Shown here in pieces: positions 1-7,150 of a stretch of 50,361 bases of DNA. Every line of letters begins with the position of its first letter. Positions within the stretch are counted from its first letter, which is position 1. The stretch comes from Flavobacteriales bacterium (GTDB taxonomy: Bacteria; Bacteroidota; Bacteroidia; Flavobacteriales_D; Sanyastnellaceae). The stretch spans positions 1 to 50,361 of the forward strand of contig JAQWQB010000066.1 in NCBI GenBank assembly GCA_029245065.1, read 5' to 3'. A model generated the notes under the pieces. The model ran no database searches, was not told the origin of the DNA, and was given only the letters and a program-made list of their open reading frames with translations. The position numbers and the translations under genes were made by a program.

Positions 1-201
1 GTTAAACACATCGCCGGACTTCGTCCAACAGTGAAAGACAGGCGTCCTCTTATCGGTGCGCTAGCTCCCAATCTATATACGTTTAATGGCTTGGGGACGC
101 GCGGGGTGCTCATAGCTCCGTTGCTTGCCGCTGAGTTTTTCGATTTTATGGAAGGAACACAGGAACTCCATTCGGAGACATCCGTCCAACGCTATCAATA
201 A
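1..201 (+). CDS. FAD-dependent oxidoreductase (DAO family), C-terminal fragment
   Basis: The reading frame is open from the first base and stops with TAA at 199-201, so only the last 66 residues are present. Visible are GLRP, then RPLIGAL, then a GLGTRG..LAP..A pattern. This is the usual C-terminal signature of DAO-type flavoproteins (glycine/D-amino-acid oxidase fold), where the last glycine-rich strand and helix close over the FAD. The substrate cannot be told from this fragment. It runs in the same direction as the GbsR-type regulator that follows 85 bp later, but that regulator has its own promoter. Family assignment is fairly safe; specific function is unknown. Confidence 0.75.
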   Translation, partial: VKHIAGLRPTVKDRRPLIGALAPNLYTFNGLGTRGVLIAPLLAAEFFDFMEGTQELHSETSVQRYQ

Positions 202-236
202 CCCAATTGTGCTTCAGGAGTGTTAATCACTGATAA

Positions 237-260
237 AACTTTCATAAATAATTGAAAGTT
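237..260. promoter_or_regulatory. Inverted repeat, probable GbsR/MarR-type operator (copy A)
   Basis: AACTTTCA - 8 nt - TGAAAGTT is a perfect inverted repeat with 8-bp arms. The right arm overlaps the -33 TTG of the promoter of the GbsR-like gene. The core TTTCA-N8-TGAAA recurs at 1231-1248, where 16 of 18 core bases are identical. Dimeric MarR/GbsR proteins bind palindromes of this size, so autoregulation is the likely role. The binding itself is inferred. Confidence 0.6.
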
Positions 261-281
261 CGAAAAGAAATAGTACATTTG
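252..281 (+). promoter_or_regulatory. Bacteroidota-type promoter for the GbsR-like gene
   Basis: TTG at 252-254, a 19-bp spacer and TACATTTG at 274-281 match the Bacteroidota consensus TTG/TAnnTTTG. The ATG of the regulator begins only 5 nt after the -7 box, so the transcript would be leaderless or nearly so. Confidence 0.75.
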
Positions 282-285
282 TTTC

Positions 286-798
286 ATGCAATTAGATGAA
301 GCGAAAGAAAAATTTATAGCCAGTTGGGGATCGTTAGGGTCGAACTGGGGGGTTAGCAGAACCATGGCGCAAGTGCACGCGCTGTTAATGATCAGTGAAG
401 AACCAATGAGCGCAGAAGACGTGATGGGAGCATTGAACATTAGTCGTGGGAATACGAACATGAGTATTCGATCGTTAATCGACTGGGGGTTGGTAGAAAA
501 GCTTCACAAATTGGGGGAGCGAAAAGAGTTCTTCCAAGCCGAAAAGGACATGTGGAAGGTGGCTACTCGAATTGCTCGCGAACGCCGAAAGCGTGAATTG
601 GCTCCTATTATGTCGGTGTTAGAGCAAGTCAAAGAAGTTGAAGTCTCCGATGGAAATAAACAAGAGGCTGGCAAGTTTCTAAAGCAGATGAATGAAATCG
701 AAAACTTCGCAAGTAGAATAGATCGCATGATGGCGAAACTGGACCAAGCAGACGAACGTTGGTTCTCTTCTCTACTCTCGAAATTCATGAAAAGATAA
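286..798 (+). CDS. GbsR/MarR family transcriptional regulator
   Basis: A 170-residue protein with a winged helix-turn-helix in roughly residues 20-90. It contains MSAEDVMGALNISRGNTNMS (recognition-helix region) and a wing around KLGERKEFF, which is the GbsR-type pattern. The C-terminal half is helical and charged and probably forms the dimer interface. GbsR-like proteins are DNA-binding repressors. In Flavobacteria, relatives sit beside TIGR01777 and photolyase-type genes, as here with the gene at 1251. The next gene starts 11 bp after its stop, so the two form an operon. A palindrome overlapping its promoter suggests autoregulation. The effector is unknown. Confidence 0.88.
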   Translation: MQLDEAKEKFIASWGSLGSNWGVSRTMAQVHALLMISEEPMSAEDVMGALNISRGNTNMSIRSLIDWGLVEKLHKLGERKEFFQAEKDMWKVATRIARERRKRELAPIMSVLEQVKEVEVSDGNKQEAGKFLKQMNEIENFASRIDRMMAKLDQADERWFSSLLSKFMKR

Positions 799-809
799 AA
801 ACAACAACT

Positions 810-1211
810 ATGAATAGTTCAGGATTTAAGGTCGTAGCTGTCATCAGTTTGGTGATCACACTGGCCACCCTCGTAGGGTTATTAACGGAGCCAATAGTTG
901 GCTTACTCATGATGTTAGGCCTCGGGGCATATCACATCATCACCGCATTGGTACTTCTTTTCCTTCACAAGAGACTTTCCAAGGTGTACCGAAACCTCTT
1001 CTTTGCATACGGAATAGGAGTTTTAGCTTATTTCGCCATCTCAGGAATCGCGTTGGGCCTTGGAGCAGATATTGAAGACGGAGCTTATGTATTCGCCGGA
1101 TTCCCAATGCTTCTTGCCATTTCATTCGTGATCCTCAAATTAGGGATGATGAACTCAACGGAAGATACGCTTGCCGAGTTGCGCAACGATGAAACCATAT
1201 TGGACATGTAG
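810..1211 (+). CDS. Small integral membrane protein, four predicted TM helices
   Basis: The ATG at 810 is preferred because an upstream in-frame start at 759 would lie inside the regulator gene. The product is 133 residues, almost all hydrophobic, with four likely membrane helices (about residues 7-28, 32-52, 60-82 and 91-113) and a short acidic C-terminal tail ending NDETILDM. No catalytic motif is seen. It follows the GbsR-like gene after 11 bp, so it is probably co-transcribed and controlled by that regulator. Function is unknown. Confidence 0.75.
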   Translation: MNSSGFKVVAVISLVITLATLVGLLTEPIVGLLMMLGLGAYHIITALVLLFLHKRLSKVYRNLFFAYGIGVLAYFAISGIALGLGADIEDGAYVFAGFPMLLAISFVILKLGMMNSTEDTLAELRNDETILDM

Positions 1212-1230
1212 GTTTTTTTTTAACCCAAGG

Positions 1231-1248
1231 TTTCAAAAATTATTGAAA
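1231..1248. promoter_or_regulatory. Inverted repeat, probable GbsR-type operator (copy B)
   Basis: TTTCA - AAAATTAT - TGAAA matches the core of the palindrome at 237-260 (16 of 18 bases) and lies 2 bp before the ATG at 1251. A regulator bound here would block transcription or initiation of the TIGR01777 gene. The function is inferred from the repeat alone. Confidence 0.55.
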
Positions 1249-1250
1249 AT

Positions 1251-2177
1251 ATGAAAAGTACAAAACATAAGAAATTAGTCATTGCTGGAGGAAGCGGATT
1301 CTTGGGGCAGACACTCATAGAATTGTTAGCCAGTGCTTTTAATGAAACAGTCGTATTGTCTCGAAAATTCCACGAAAATCACGGCACGGTGAAGTATGTC
1401 AGATGGGACGGCCAACACGCTGGGCCATGGATGAATGAATTGGAAGGAGCGGACCTGCTCATTAACCTTTGTGGAAGGTCTGTTAATTGCCGGTACCACC
1501 AGAAAAACAAAGAAGAAATTAGACAATCAAGAGTACGCTCAACATTAGCGTTAGGTGCTGCCGTTATTTCAGCAGAGCAACCACCAACATTCTGGATGAA
1601 TGCGTCAAGTGCTACCATTTACGAGCATGAGTTGAATACGCCTCATGAAGAGCAAACAGGACGAATAGGAAATACATTCAGTGAAGATGTGTGTAAAGAA
1701 TGGGAACAGATATTCAATGAAATACCCGTTCCAAGAACCAAGAAATTGGTGTTGAGAATGGGCTTGGTGTTAGGTGTGAAAGGAGGCGTTTTCCCTGAAT
1801 TAGTGAACCTCGTGCGCATGGGTTTTGGTGGCGCAGTGGGGAAGGGAAATCAGCGGATTTCATGGATTCATGAGAAGGACTTGGCGGCAATGATCCTACA
1901 AGCCTTCGAAAACAACTGGGAGGGAGTGGTAAACTGTACCGCTCCCACCCATCCTACCAACAAAGAGTTCATGGCCGTCCTTCGAACACAACTGAATCAA
2001 CAACTCAGTTTGCCGATTTACAATTGGATGTTAGATGCAGGAGCTTGGATGAGAGGAACAGAATCTGAGTTGCTCGTAAAGAGTCGTTTTGTTTACCCGA
2101 AATACGCCTTAGACCATGGCTTTAACTTTAGGTACCCGAAGCTAAATAGCGCACTTGAAGAACTCACAGCCCCATGA
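1251..2177 (+). CDS. TIGR01777 family NAD(P)-binding epimerase-like protein
   Basis: A 308-residue extended short-chain dehydrogenase/reductase. The N-terminal GGSGFLGQTL at residues 13-22 is the Rossmann dinucleotide-binding loop. INLCGRSVNCR and the segments LRMGLVLG, SWIHEKDLA and NCTAPTHPTNKEF are conserved in the TIGR01777 (YfcH-like) group, and the length is normal. The reaction of this family is not established; nucleotide-sugar epimerase or dehydrogenase activity is usually assumed. In Flavobacteria it often accompanies a GbsR regulator. The operator-like repeat just before its start supports shared control with the gene at 286. Its stop overlaps the start of a 32-codon ORF (ATGA). 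Confidence 0.9.
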   Translation: MKSTKHKKLVIAGGSGFLGQTLIELLASAFNETVVLSRKFHENHGTVKYVRWDGQHAGPWMNELEGADLLINLCGRSVNCRYHQKNKEEIRQSRVRSTLALGAAVISAEQPPTFWMNASSATIYEHELNTPHEEQTGRIGNTFSEDVCKEWEQIFNEIPVPRTKKLVLRMGLVLGVKGGVFPELVNLVRMGFGGAVGKGNQRISWIHEKDLAAMILQAFENNWEGVVNCTAPTHPTNKEFMAVLRTQLNQQLSLPIYNWMLDAGAWMRGTESELLVKSRFVYPKYALDHGFNFRYPKLNSALEELTAP

Positions 2178-2272
2178 AAAAGAACTGGTACAACATCTGG
2201 TGGAAAATTAGGTTTTGGCTAGCGAAGAAGCAAAGTTCATTCCTGCCCAATGTGGAAAAACGCATAAAGTAG
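2174..2272 (+). CDS. Small ORF: 32-residue Trp- and Lys-rich peptide
   Basis: ATG at 2174 overlaps the TGA of the upstream gene in the ATGA arrangement typical of translational coupling. The 32 codons encode a strongly basic peptide that begins MKKNWYNIWWKIRFWLAKK, with five Trp in the first 15 residues. That composition suits an amphipathic membrane-associating peptide. No family is recognised. The spacing argues for translation, but no homology was checked and it could be chance. Confidence 0.4.
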   Translation: MKKNWYNIWWKIRFWLAKKQSSFLPNVEKRIK

Positions 2273-2311
2273 TGCGCCATTTTACATACCGAATCATTCC
2301 CTTTTAGTAGC

Positions 2312-2340
2312 TTTGAGCCAACAACTCAGGCTTAAATTTG
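2312..2340 (+). promoter_or_regulatory. Promoter for ferritin gene
   Basis: TTTG at 2312-2315, a 17-bp spacer and TAAATTTG at 2333-2340 match the Bacteroidota promoter pattern. The ferritin ATG is 30 bp downstream. Confidence 0.65.
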
Positions 2341-2370
2341 TTACTTATAAAAACCATTTAATTCAATCCC

Positions 2371-2877
2371 ATGTTAGCGAAGAAAATAGAAAAAGCGCTC
2401 AATGAGCAAATACGGATCGAAGCTGAATCTTCTCAGTTTTATCTTGCTATGGCTTCTTGGGCTGAAACAGAAGGACTCAACGGCGTGTCTCAATTCTTAT
2501 ATCAGCATTCTGATGAAGAACGCATGCACATGATGAAGTTGATTCGTTTCGTAAATGAACGCGGTGGAAAAGCAATTATCCCAGCGCTTACGCAGCCGCC
2601 AAAGACGTTTGACTCCATTAAAAAGGTGTTCGAAAATCTGCTTAACCACGAAACAATGGTGACAGCTGAAATCAATAAGGTCGTAGATGTCTGCCTTTCT
2701 GAAAAAGACTACACAACCCACAATTTTATGCAGTGGTATGTGTCTGAACAAATTGAAGAAGAAGCGTTGGCTAGAACCATCCAAGACAAACTCAATTTGA
2801 TTGGAAACGACAAAGGCGGATTGTACTTATTCGACAGAGATTTAGAAAATCTTCAAACGGAAGAAGAAGGGGCGTAA
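2371..2877 (+). CDS. ftnA: Ferritin (non-heme iron storage protein)
   Basis: A 168-residue four-helix-bundle ferritin. It oxidises Fe(II) and stores the mineral in a 24-subunit cytosolic cage. Ferroxidase ligands are visible: Glu in NEQIRIEAESSQFYLAMASW (helix A), the ExxH pair in HSDEERMHMMK (helix B) and the Glu/Gln residues around EQIEEEALA (helix D). The MLAKKIEKALNEQI start is typical of bacterial FtnA. Its own promoter lies upstream and an intrinsic terminator follows within 35 bp, so it is probably monocistronic. No Fur-like operator was recognised. Confidence 0.95.
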   Translation: MLAKKIEKALNEQIRIEAESSQFYLAMASWAETEGLNGVSQFLYQHSDEERMHMMKLIRFVNERGGKAIIPALTQPPKTFDSIKKVFENLLNHETMVTAEINKVVDVCLSEKDYTTHNFMQWYVSEQIEEEALARTIQDKLNLIGNDKGGLYLFDRDLENLQTEEEGA

Positions 2878-2910
2878 GTCTTTCCACATCAGTCCGTTCA
2901 AAAGACTCCA

Positions 2911-2943
2911 AAAGCCTCAGCTAATCACAGCTGGGGCTTTTTA
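2911..2943 (+). terminator. Intrinsic terminator after ferritin
   Basis: AAAGCCTCAGCT - AATCAC - AGCTGGGGCTTT folds into a near-perfect stem followed by a T-run. The TATCTTTG box that may serve the next gene (2942-2949) begins at its end. Confidence 0.8.
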
Positions 2944-2949
2944 TCTTTG
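2942..2949 (+). promoter_or_regulatory. -7 box (TATCTTTG) upstream of YfiR-like gene
   Basis: TATCTTTG is an exact TAnnTTTG match 22 bp before the ATG at 2972, immediately after the ferritin terminator. No clear TTG lies 17-23 bp upstream, so strength is uncertain. Confidence 0.5.
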
Positions 2950-2971
2950 TTGGATACCTTGATTCAAGCAC

Positions 2972-3505
2972 ATGAAACTACTCTGGTTAGGATTTGCAGC
3001 ATTGATATCGGTTTGGCTGCTGGACCCTGATCAAACCGACCCGGATCTGGACGAAACAGATACCATTGCCATTGCAAAAGCAAACTTTCTCTATCAGTTT
3101 GCTTTGGGAAATGAATGGCCAACCCAAACAAAAGATGGTTACTTCCGTATAGCTGTGATAGGCAGTCCTAATGTTTACCAAGATTTGGTAGCTAGGTATG
3201 CCTCGAAACCAATCGGAAACCAACCAATAGAAGTAGTGCTACTGCCGAATACTGATATAACTTCGTATTACCATATGGTGTACGTAGGCAAGAACCAAGA
3301 ATCCATTCTTAACGATGTCTTGGAACAAATCGATGGGCAACCAACCATGGTTGTGACCAACGCAAAAGTGGCAGCCGATAAAGGCGCTACCATAAGCTTC
3401 ATTGTCAAAGACAGCATGATTAGGTACATGATTAACGCCTCAGAAGCTGAAAAACGAAATATTTCTATCGGATCTAAAATTCTCTCATGGGCAATATCCA
3501 ACTAA
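2972..3505 (+). CDS. YfiR-like (DUF4154) periplasmic protein
   Basis: A 177-residue protein with an N-terminal hydrophobic segment that probably exports it. The DUF4154/YfiR fold follows: IAKANFLYQFALGNEWP, then FRIAVIGSPNVYQDL, the YYHMVYVGKNQ strand and a TISFIVKDSMIRYMIN C-terminal strand pair. In Pseudomonas, YfiR is a periplasmic protein that restrains the HAMP-containing cyclase YfiN. Here the downstream genes encode a TPR protein and a HAMP-SpoIIE phosphatase, so an analogous periplasmic input to a phosphatase output is plausible. That role is inference. It overlaps the next gene by 19 bp, implying coupled translation. Confidence 0.82.
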   Translation: MKLLWLGFAALISVWLLDPDQTDPDLDETDTIAIAKANFLYQFALGNEWPTQTKDGYFRIAVIGSPNVYQDLVARYASKPIGNQPIEVVLLPNTDITSYYHMVYVGKNQESILNDVLEQIDGQPTMVVTNAKVAADKGATISFIVKDSMIRYMINASEAEKRNISIGSKILSWAISN

Positions 3506-4401
3506 CATATCGATGCTTGTTGAGCGCCTTCTTGCTATCCGTTGCTTCAATTGCATTCGGACAGGCTCCCCTCACGGATAGAGCCGTGGCCTTGTATCAA
3601 GAAGGTGATCTTATGGCAGCACGCGATGCGGCCCTAGAAGCAGTGCAATCACCTGAAGAAAGAGAAACAGCCTACGCATGGTTCGTAAAAGGTTTCGTCT
3701 TCAAAGAAATTTACAAGCAGATTGAAAAAGCAAACCCCTATTCAGAAAATAGAGAGGTGGCAGTAGAATCAATCAAAATGAGCATGCAGCTCGACTCAAT
3801 TGGTGAATACACTGACAACAACCAGAAAGCCCTCACGTTTATCGCCACAACATACTACAATGATGCGGTGAAACTAACCAAGTCATTGAGCTTCGATAAC
3901 TTGGAAGAGCCAGAGAAATTCTACGCGAAGTACAAGACCATTGACGCCCTAGTAGAACCCAACAAGTCCTACGCAAAACAAGATGTGGAAATGTTCATGA
4001 ACTTAGCCAAAGGAAACAGACTGTTGTACGAGAAGGACATGGAAAAAAACACGGCGTACTTTGATAATGTCGTGGACTACTACAAGAAAGCGCTAGAACT
4101 CAACCCAGAAGAATACAGTGCGAACCATAACCTGGCAATTAACCTCTACAACAGAGGGGTCTACAAAATTCGAAAGATCAATCACAATACGGAGATTTTT
4201 GAATTAATGGCCATTCAAGAAGAGTGTGTTACGTATTTCAAAAAGTCATTGCCATACATGTTGAAGGCAAATGAACTGAATAAGAACAGAGAAGAAACGG
4301 TCAAAGGTCTCATGGCTATCTATCGCAGTTTGAGCGATGATGAGCAAGCCATGATTTATGAAACACAACTTGACATTATCTTAAACGAGGGAGGCAAATA
4401 A
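3487..4401 (+). CDS. TPR-repeat protein, probably exported
   Basis: A 304-residue protein with a signal peptide (hydrophobic core LLSAFLLSVASIAFG, likely cleavage near residue 25). Helical repeats follow, the clearest being about residues 30-60 (LYQEGDLMAARDAALEAVQS), 115-140 and 195-225 (YYKKALELNPEEYSANHNLA), which are tetratricopeptide-like. It has no catalytic motif. It overlaps the YfiR-like gene and ends 4 bp before the SpoIIE phosphatase gene, so all three form one operon. A periplasmic scaffolding role between sensor proteins is likely but unproven. Confidence 0.8.
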   Translation: MGNIQLTYRCLLSAFLLSVASIAFGQAPLTDRAVALYQEGDLMAARDAALEAVQSPEERETAYAWFVKGFVFKEIYKQIEKANPYSENREVAVESIKMSMQLDSIGEYTDNNQKALTFIATTYYNDAVKLTKSLSFDNLEEPEKFYAKYKTIDALVEPNKSYAKQDVEMFMNLAKGNRLLYEKDMEKNTAYFDNVVDYYKKALELNPEEYSANHNLAINLYNRGVYKIRKINHNTEIFELMAIQEECVTYFKKSLPYMLKANELNKNREETVKGLMAIYRSLSDDEQAMIYETQLDIILNEGGK

Positions 4402-4405
4402 GCAC

Positions 4406-6190
4406 ATGAGGTGGAGATTCACAATACCATGGAAAATTGGTATCGGCTTTGGAGTCTTCATGGTCGTTGTGGCAATCCTGTTTCTTCAAACAAGAAGAGT
4501 CCTCGTTGAAAGCCGAAAAATCAACGCCGAAATCAATGAGGTGTTTACTCCATCCATCGAGAAATTAGAAGAATTTGCCCGAAATATCAATGGGTCTCGT
4601 ATGTTAATCAATCACTGGGCAACCGTTCAGTCCAGAGATGACGTTTTTGAAAAACAACACCTCAGAGAACTCGTTAACGAAACCTTACCGAATCAATTAA
4701 CTGCGTTTGATTCACTTGCCGTGAATTGGTCCGAAGCATCCGTCAATCAAAAGGATAGCCTCAAGATTGAGCTTGAAAAACTCATGATTGTGTATACAGA
4801 AATCGGATCCATGTTGCCTGATTTTCAGAGTTATGAAGATCTACAACAACGCATGGACGCTGAATTCCTCGTACTCGATGGGGAAGTAGTTGATCGGACA
4901 TTGGAACAAATCAATCACCACATTGATCAGCTGCTCCTAGCACAGCGAAAAGGGCTCCTCGATTCAACGAAATCCATGGACGCTCTCGGTGATCAGTTGA
5001 CCCTTTATGCAGGGAATTTGTCCGTTTTCGTTCTCATCTTCGGTCTCATCATTGCCTTCACTGTTTCTCGCTCCATCGTTCGCCCTGTGAGCGAGTTGAA
5101 AAGAACATTGCTTTACCTCGGAAAAGGAATCTATCCGAGGAATACGGTGAATGTAACATCTGATGAAATTGGCGACATGGCCTTTGCCGTCAACCGACTG
5201 GTAGATGGCCTCAAGAAGACCCGTGAGTTTTCGTCCCAAGTGGGTGCCGGGAATTTCGAAGCACAATATTCACCTCTTTCAGAAGACGATGAGCTGGGTT
5301 ACGCACTTTTAAAAATGCGTGATGACTTGGCTGCAAACGAGCGCCTTTTGGAGCGAAAAGTGGAAGAAAGAACCAATGAGGTAGTTCGTCAGAAAGAAGA
5401 AATTGAGCGACAGAAAGAGCGTGTAACGGAACTGTACAAGGACCTTACAGATAGTATCAACTACGCCAAAAGGATCCAGCAGACCATTCTACCCACAAAA
5501 GAGTACATCCTCGATATGTTTCCGAAATCTTTCGTGCTTTACAAGCCGAGAGACATTGTATCTGGAGACTTTTATTGGTTCAAAACGTCAGGGAAGAAGA
5601 AATTGTTTGCTGCTGTTGATTGCACAGGGCACGGAGTTCCCGGAGCCTTCATGAGTTTGGTTGGTCACAACGTACTAAACCAAGTCACGAAAGTATTTAC
5701 CAAACCGGCTCAAATTCTGAATAATCTGAACAGACTGGCATCTGAGGCCCTCCACACCGAGAGCGAAGGAGAGAGCCAACTTTCAGACGGAATGGACCTC
5801 GCGTTTTTATCCATTGACGACACAACGATGGAGCTTGAGTTTGCCGGTGCATTCAATCCAACCTATGTTGTGAGAAGAGGCGAACTCATTGTGCTGGAGC
5901 CCGATCGTTTCTCCATTGGTTCCTTTGAATACGGCGAAAAAGAGTACCAGAATCAAGTGCTTCAACTTGAAGAAGGCGACATGGTTTACATTTTCTCTGA
6001 CGGGTATGTCGACCAGTTTGGTGGGCCGAAGGGGCGAAAATTCATGCGGAAACGCTTCCGAGAACTGCTTCTTGAAATCGCAGAATTGGATGTCGATAAA
6101 CAGCACCAAAAGTTGAATGAAACGCTCATCACTTGGAAGCGTTCATTGGATCAAGTGGACGACATACTTGTTATAGGAGTTCGAATGTAA
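4406..6190 (+). CDS. Membrane sensor PP2C-type phosphatase (HAMP-SpoIIE)
   Basis: A 594-residue protein. The first TM helix lies near residues 11-28, an extracytoplasmic helical sensor at about 30-200 and the second TM at about 203-222. A HAMP linker (RPVSELKRTLLYLGKG) follows, then a coiled coil rich in Glu/Arg/Lys (about 310-350). The SpoIIE/PP2C domain occupies about 370-594. Metal-binding motifs are intact: DIVSGDFYWF, AAVDCTGHGVPGAFMSLVG, DGMDLAFL and FSDGYVDQFGG. Such enzymes dephosphorylate Ser/Thr, often on anti-sigma antagonists. No partner-switch gene is adjacent; instead, YfiR-like and TPR proteins precede it in the same operon and probably feed the sensor. Confidence 0.9.
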   Translation: MRWRFTIPWKIGIGFGVFMVVVAILFLQTRRVLVESRKINAEINEVFTPSIEKLEEFARNINGSRMLINHWATVQSRDDVFEKQHLRELVNETLPNQLTAFDSLAVNWSEASVNQKDSLKIELEKLMIVYTEIGSMLPDFQSYEDLQQRMDAEFLVLDGEVVDRTLEQINHHIDQLLLAQRKGLLDSTKSMDALGDQLTLYAGNLSVFVLIFGLIIAFTVSRSIVRPVSELKRTLLYLGKGIYPRNTVNVTSDEIGDMAFAVNRLVDGLKKTREFSSQVGAGNFEAQYSPLSEDDELGYALLKMRDDLAANERLLERKVEERTNEVVRQKEEIERQKERVTELYKDLTDSINYAKRIQQTILPTKEYILDMFPKSFVLYKPRDIVSGDFYWFKTSGKKKLFAAVDCTGHGVPGAFMSLVGHNVLNQVTKVFTKPAQILNNLNRLASEALHTESEGESQLSDGMDLAFLSIDDTTMELEFAGAFNPTYVVRRGELIVLEPDRFSIGSFEYGEKEYQNQVLQLEEGDMVYIFSDGYVDQFGGPKGRKFMRKRFRELLLEIAELDVDKQHQKLNETLITWKRSLDQVDDILVIGVRM

Positions 6191-7024
6191 TCAGGTAGTA
6201 AATACGCTACCAGTGATCTTGTAATTGTCAACTGGATTCAAGCACAATACAGGAATCTGAGATTCATTGGTAATCATTTGTTGCTCATAACCACCACCAA
6301 TGATATTCATCAATCCGCTTTCATAAAAGTTCATGATAGTAATCAAATCGGCATCAATTTTCGCTGCATGAGCAACAACTGCCTTGACAAAATTACTTGA
6401 CTTCTCTTCAGCAATAGTAACATTGAATTCAATCTCTCTTTCCGAAAGAAAACTCTTTGCAAAATTGATATTTCTGTTGAGCTGATTTTTCAAGAATTCA
6501 TCCGTTTCTCCAGGAGAGATGAGGTGAATTCGGCTATCAAAGTACATTGCCATATCTGCCACCAAAGCCAGTTTCTGCTTGGTTTCTTTGTGCAAATCCA
6601 ATGGAACCACGATATCATCATAGCCATGCTCACGGATTTGACGCTCCTGGACAACGATGAATGGAATGGTAGAATGAGTGACAATTCGCAAGGCACGACT
6701 GCCTGTAAGAAATTGCATCCCACGCAGACCGTGCGTACCCATGATAATCAAACTTGCTTCAATTTCTGTCGCAACTTCATCAATGTCCTCAAAGATGCTT
6801 CCAATCCGAGCAATAGTATGAACCTTCAAGTTGAACTCTTTTTCAATTCGAGAGGCCAATGTGTCGAGTTTCAAACGCGTTTCAGAAATGAATTTTTTGT
6901 TGGCGATTACGTGTAACACGTGGATATCAGCATCAATTGCCTTTGCAACTGTCACTGCATGGTTCATTGCGGTGTCACCAACTTTCGTGAAGTCAGTAGG
7001 TACGAGGATGCGGTTTTTACTCAT
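6191..7024 (-). CDS. Tandem-domain universal stress protein (UspA family)
   Basis: A 277-residue protein with two Usp domains (about 1-147 and 150-277). Domain 1 starts KNRILVPTDFTKVG and keeps the nucleotide-binding loop GTHGLRGMQFLTGSRA. Domain 2 retains DIVVPLDLHKETK but its loop (SGLMNIIGGGYEQQ) is degenerate, so only the first half probably binds ATP. Usp proteins are cytosolic and are induced by starvation or redox stress. The gene is convergent with the phosphatase gene and their ends abut without a gap. Its upstream region holds a 10-bp palindrome (7085-7094) of unknown role. Confidence 0.9.
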   Translation of the reverse strand: MSKNRILVPTDFTKVGDTAMNHAVTVAKAIDADIHVLHVIANKKFISETRLKLDTLASRIEKEFNLKVHTIARIGSIFEDIDEVATEIEASLIIMGTHGLRGMQFLTGSRALRIVTHSTIPFIVVQERQIREHGYDDIVVPLDLHKETKQKLALVADMAMYFDSRIHLISPGETDEFLKNQLNRNINFAKSFLSEREIEFNVTIAEEKSSNFVKAVVAHAAKIDADLITIMNFYESGLMNIIGGGYEQQMITNESQIPVLCLNPVDNYKITGSVFTT

Positions 7025-7084
7025 TTTTGCAAGTCATTAGTCTTTTCCAGTTCCGAAAAATAGCGATTCCCGAGCAAACTGAAA

Positions 7085-7104
7085 CTACATGTAGGAATTT
7101 TCCT
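7085..7104. promoter_or_regulatory. Palindromic sequence upstream of universal stress gene
   Basis: CTACATGTAG (7085-7094) is a perfect 10-bp palindrome, and AGGAA-TT-TTCCT (7093-7104) is an adjoining short inverted repeat. They lie between the minus-strand usp gene and the plus-strand RNA promoter at 7118. A regulatory role is only a possibility. Confidence 0.3.
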
Positions 7105-7117
7105 ATCTACGTTGCCA

Positions 7118-7146
7118 TTGCTTGTCCTACATCCAAGGTATATTTG
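7118..7146 (+). promoter_or_regulatory. Promoter driving the predicted small RNA
   Basis: TTG at 7118-7120, an 18-bp spacer and TATATTTG at 7139-7146 fit the Bacteroidota consensus. The expected start, about 5-7 nt downstream, falls at 7151-7153, where the first paired stem of the predicted RNA begins. Confidence 0.65.
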
Positions 7147-7150
7147 CGCT

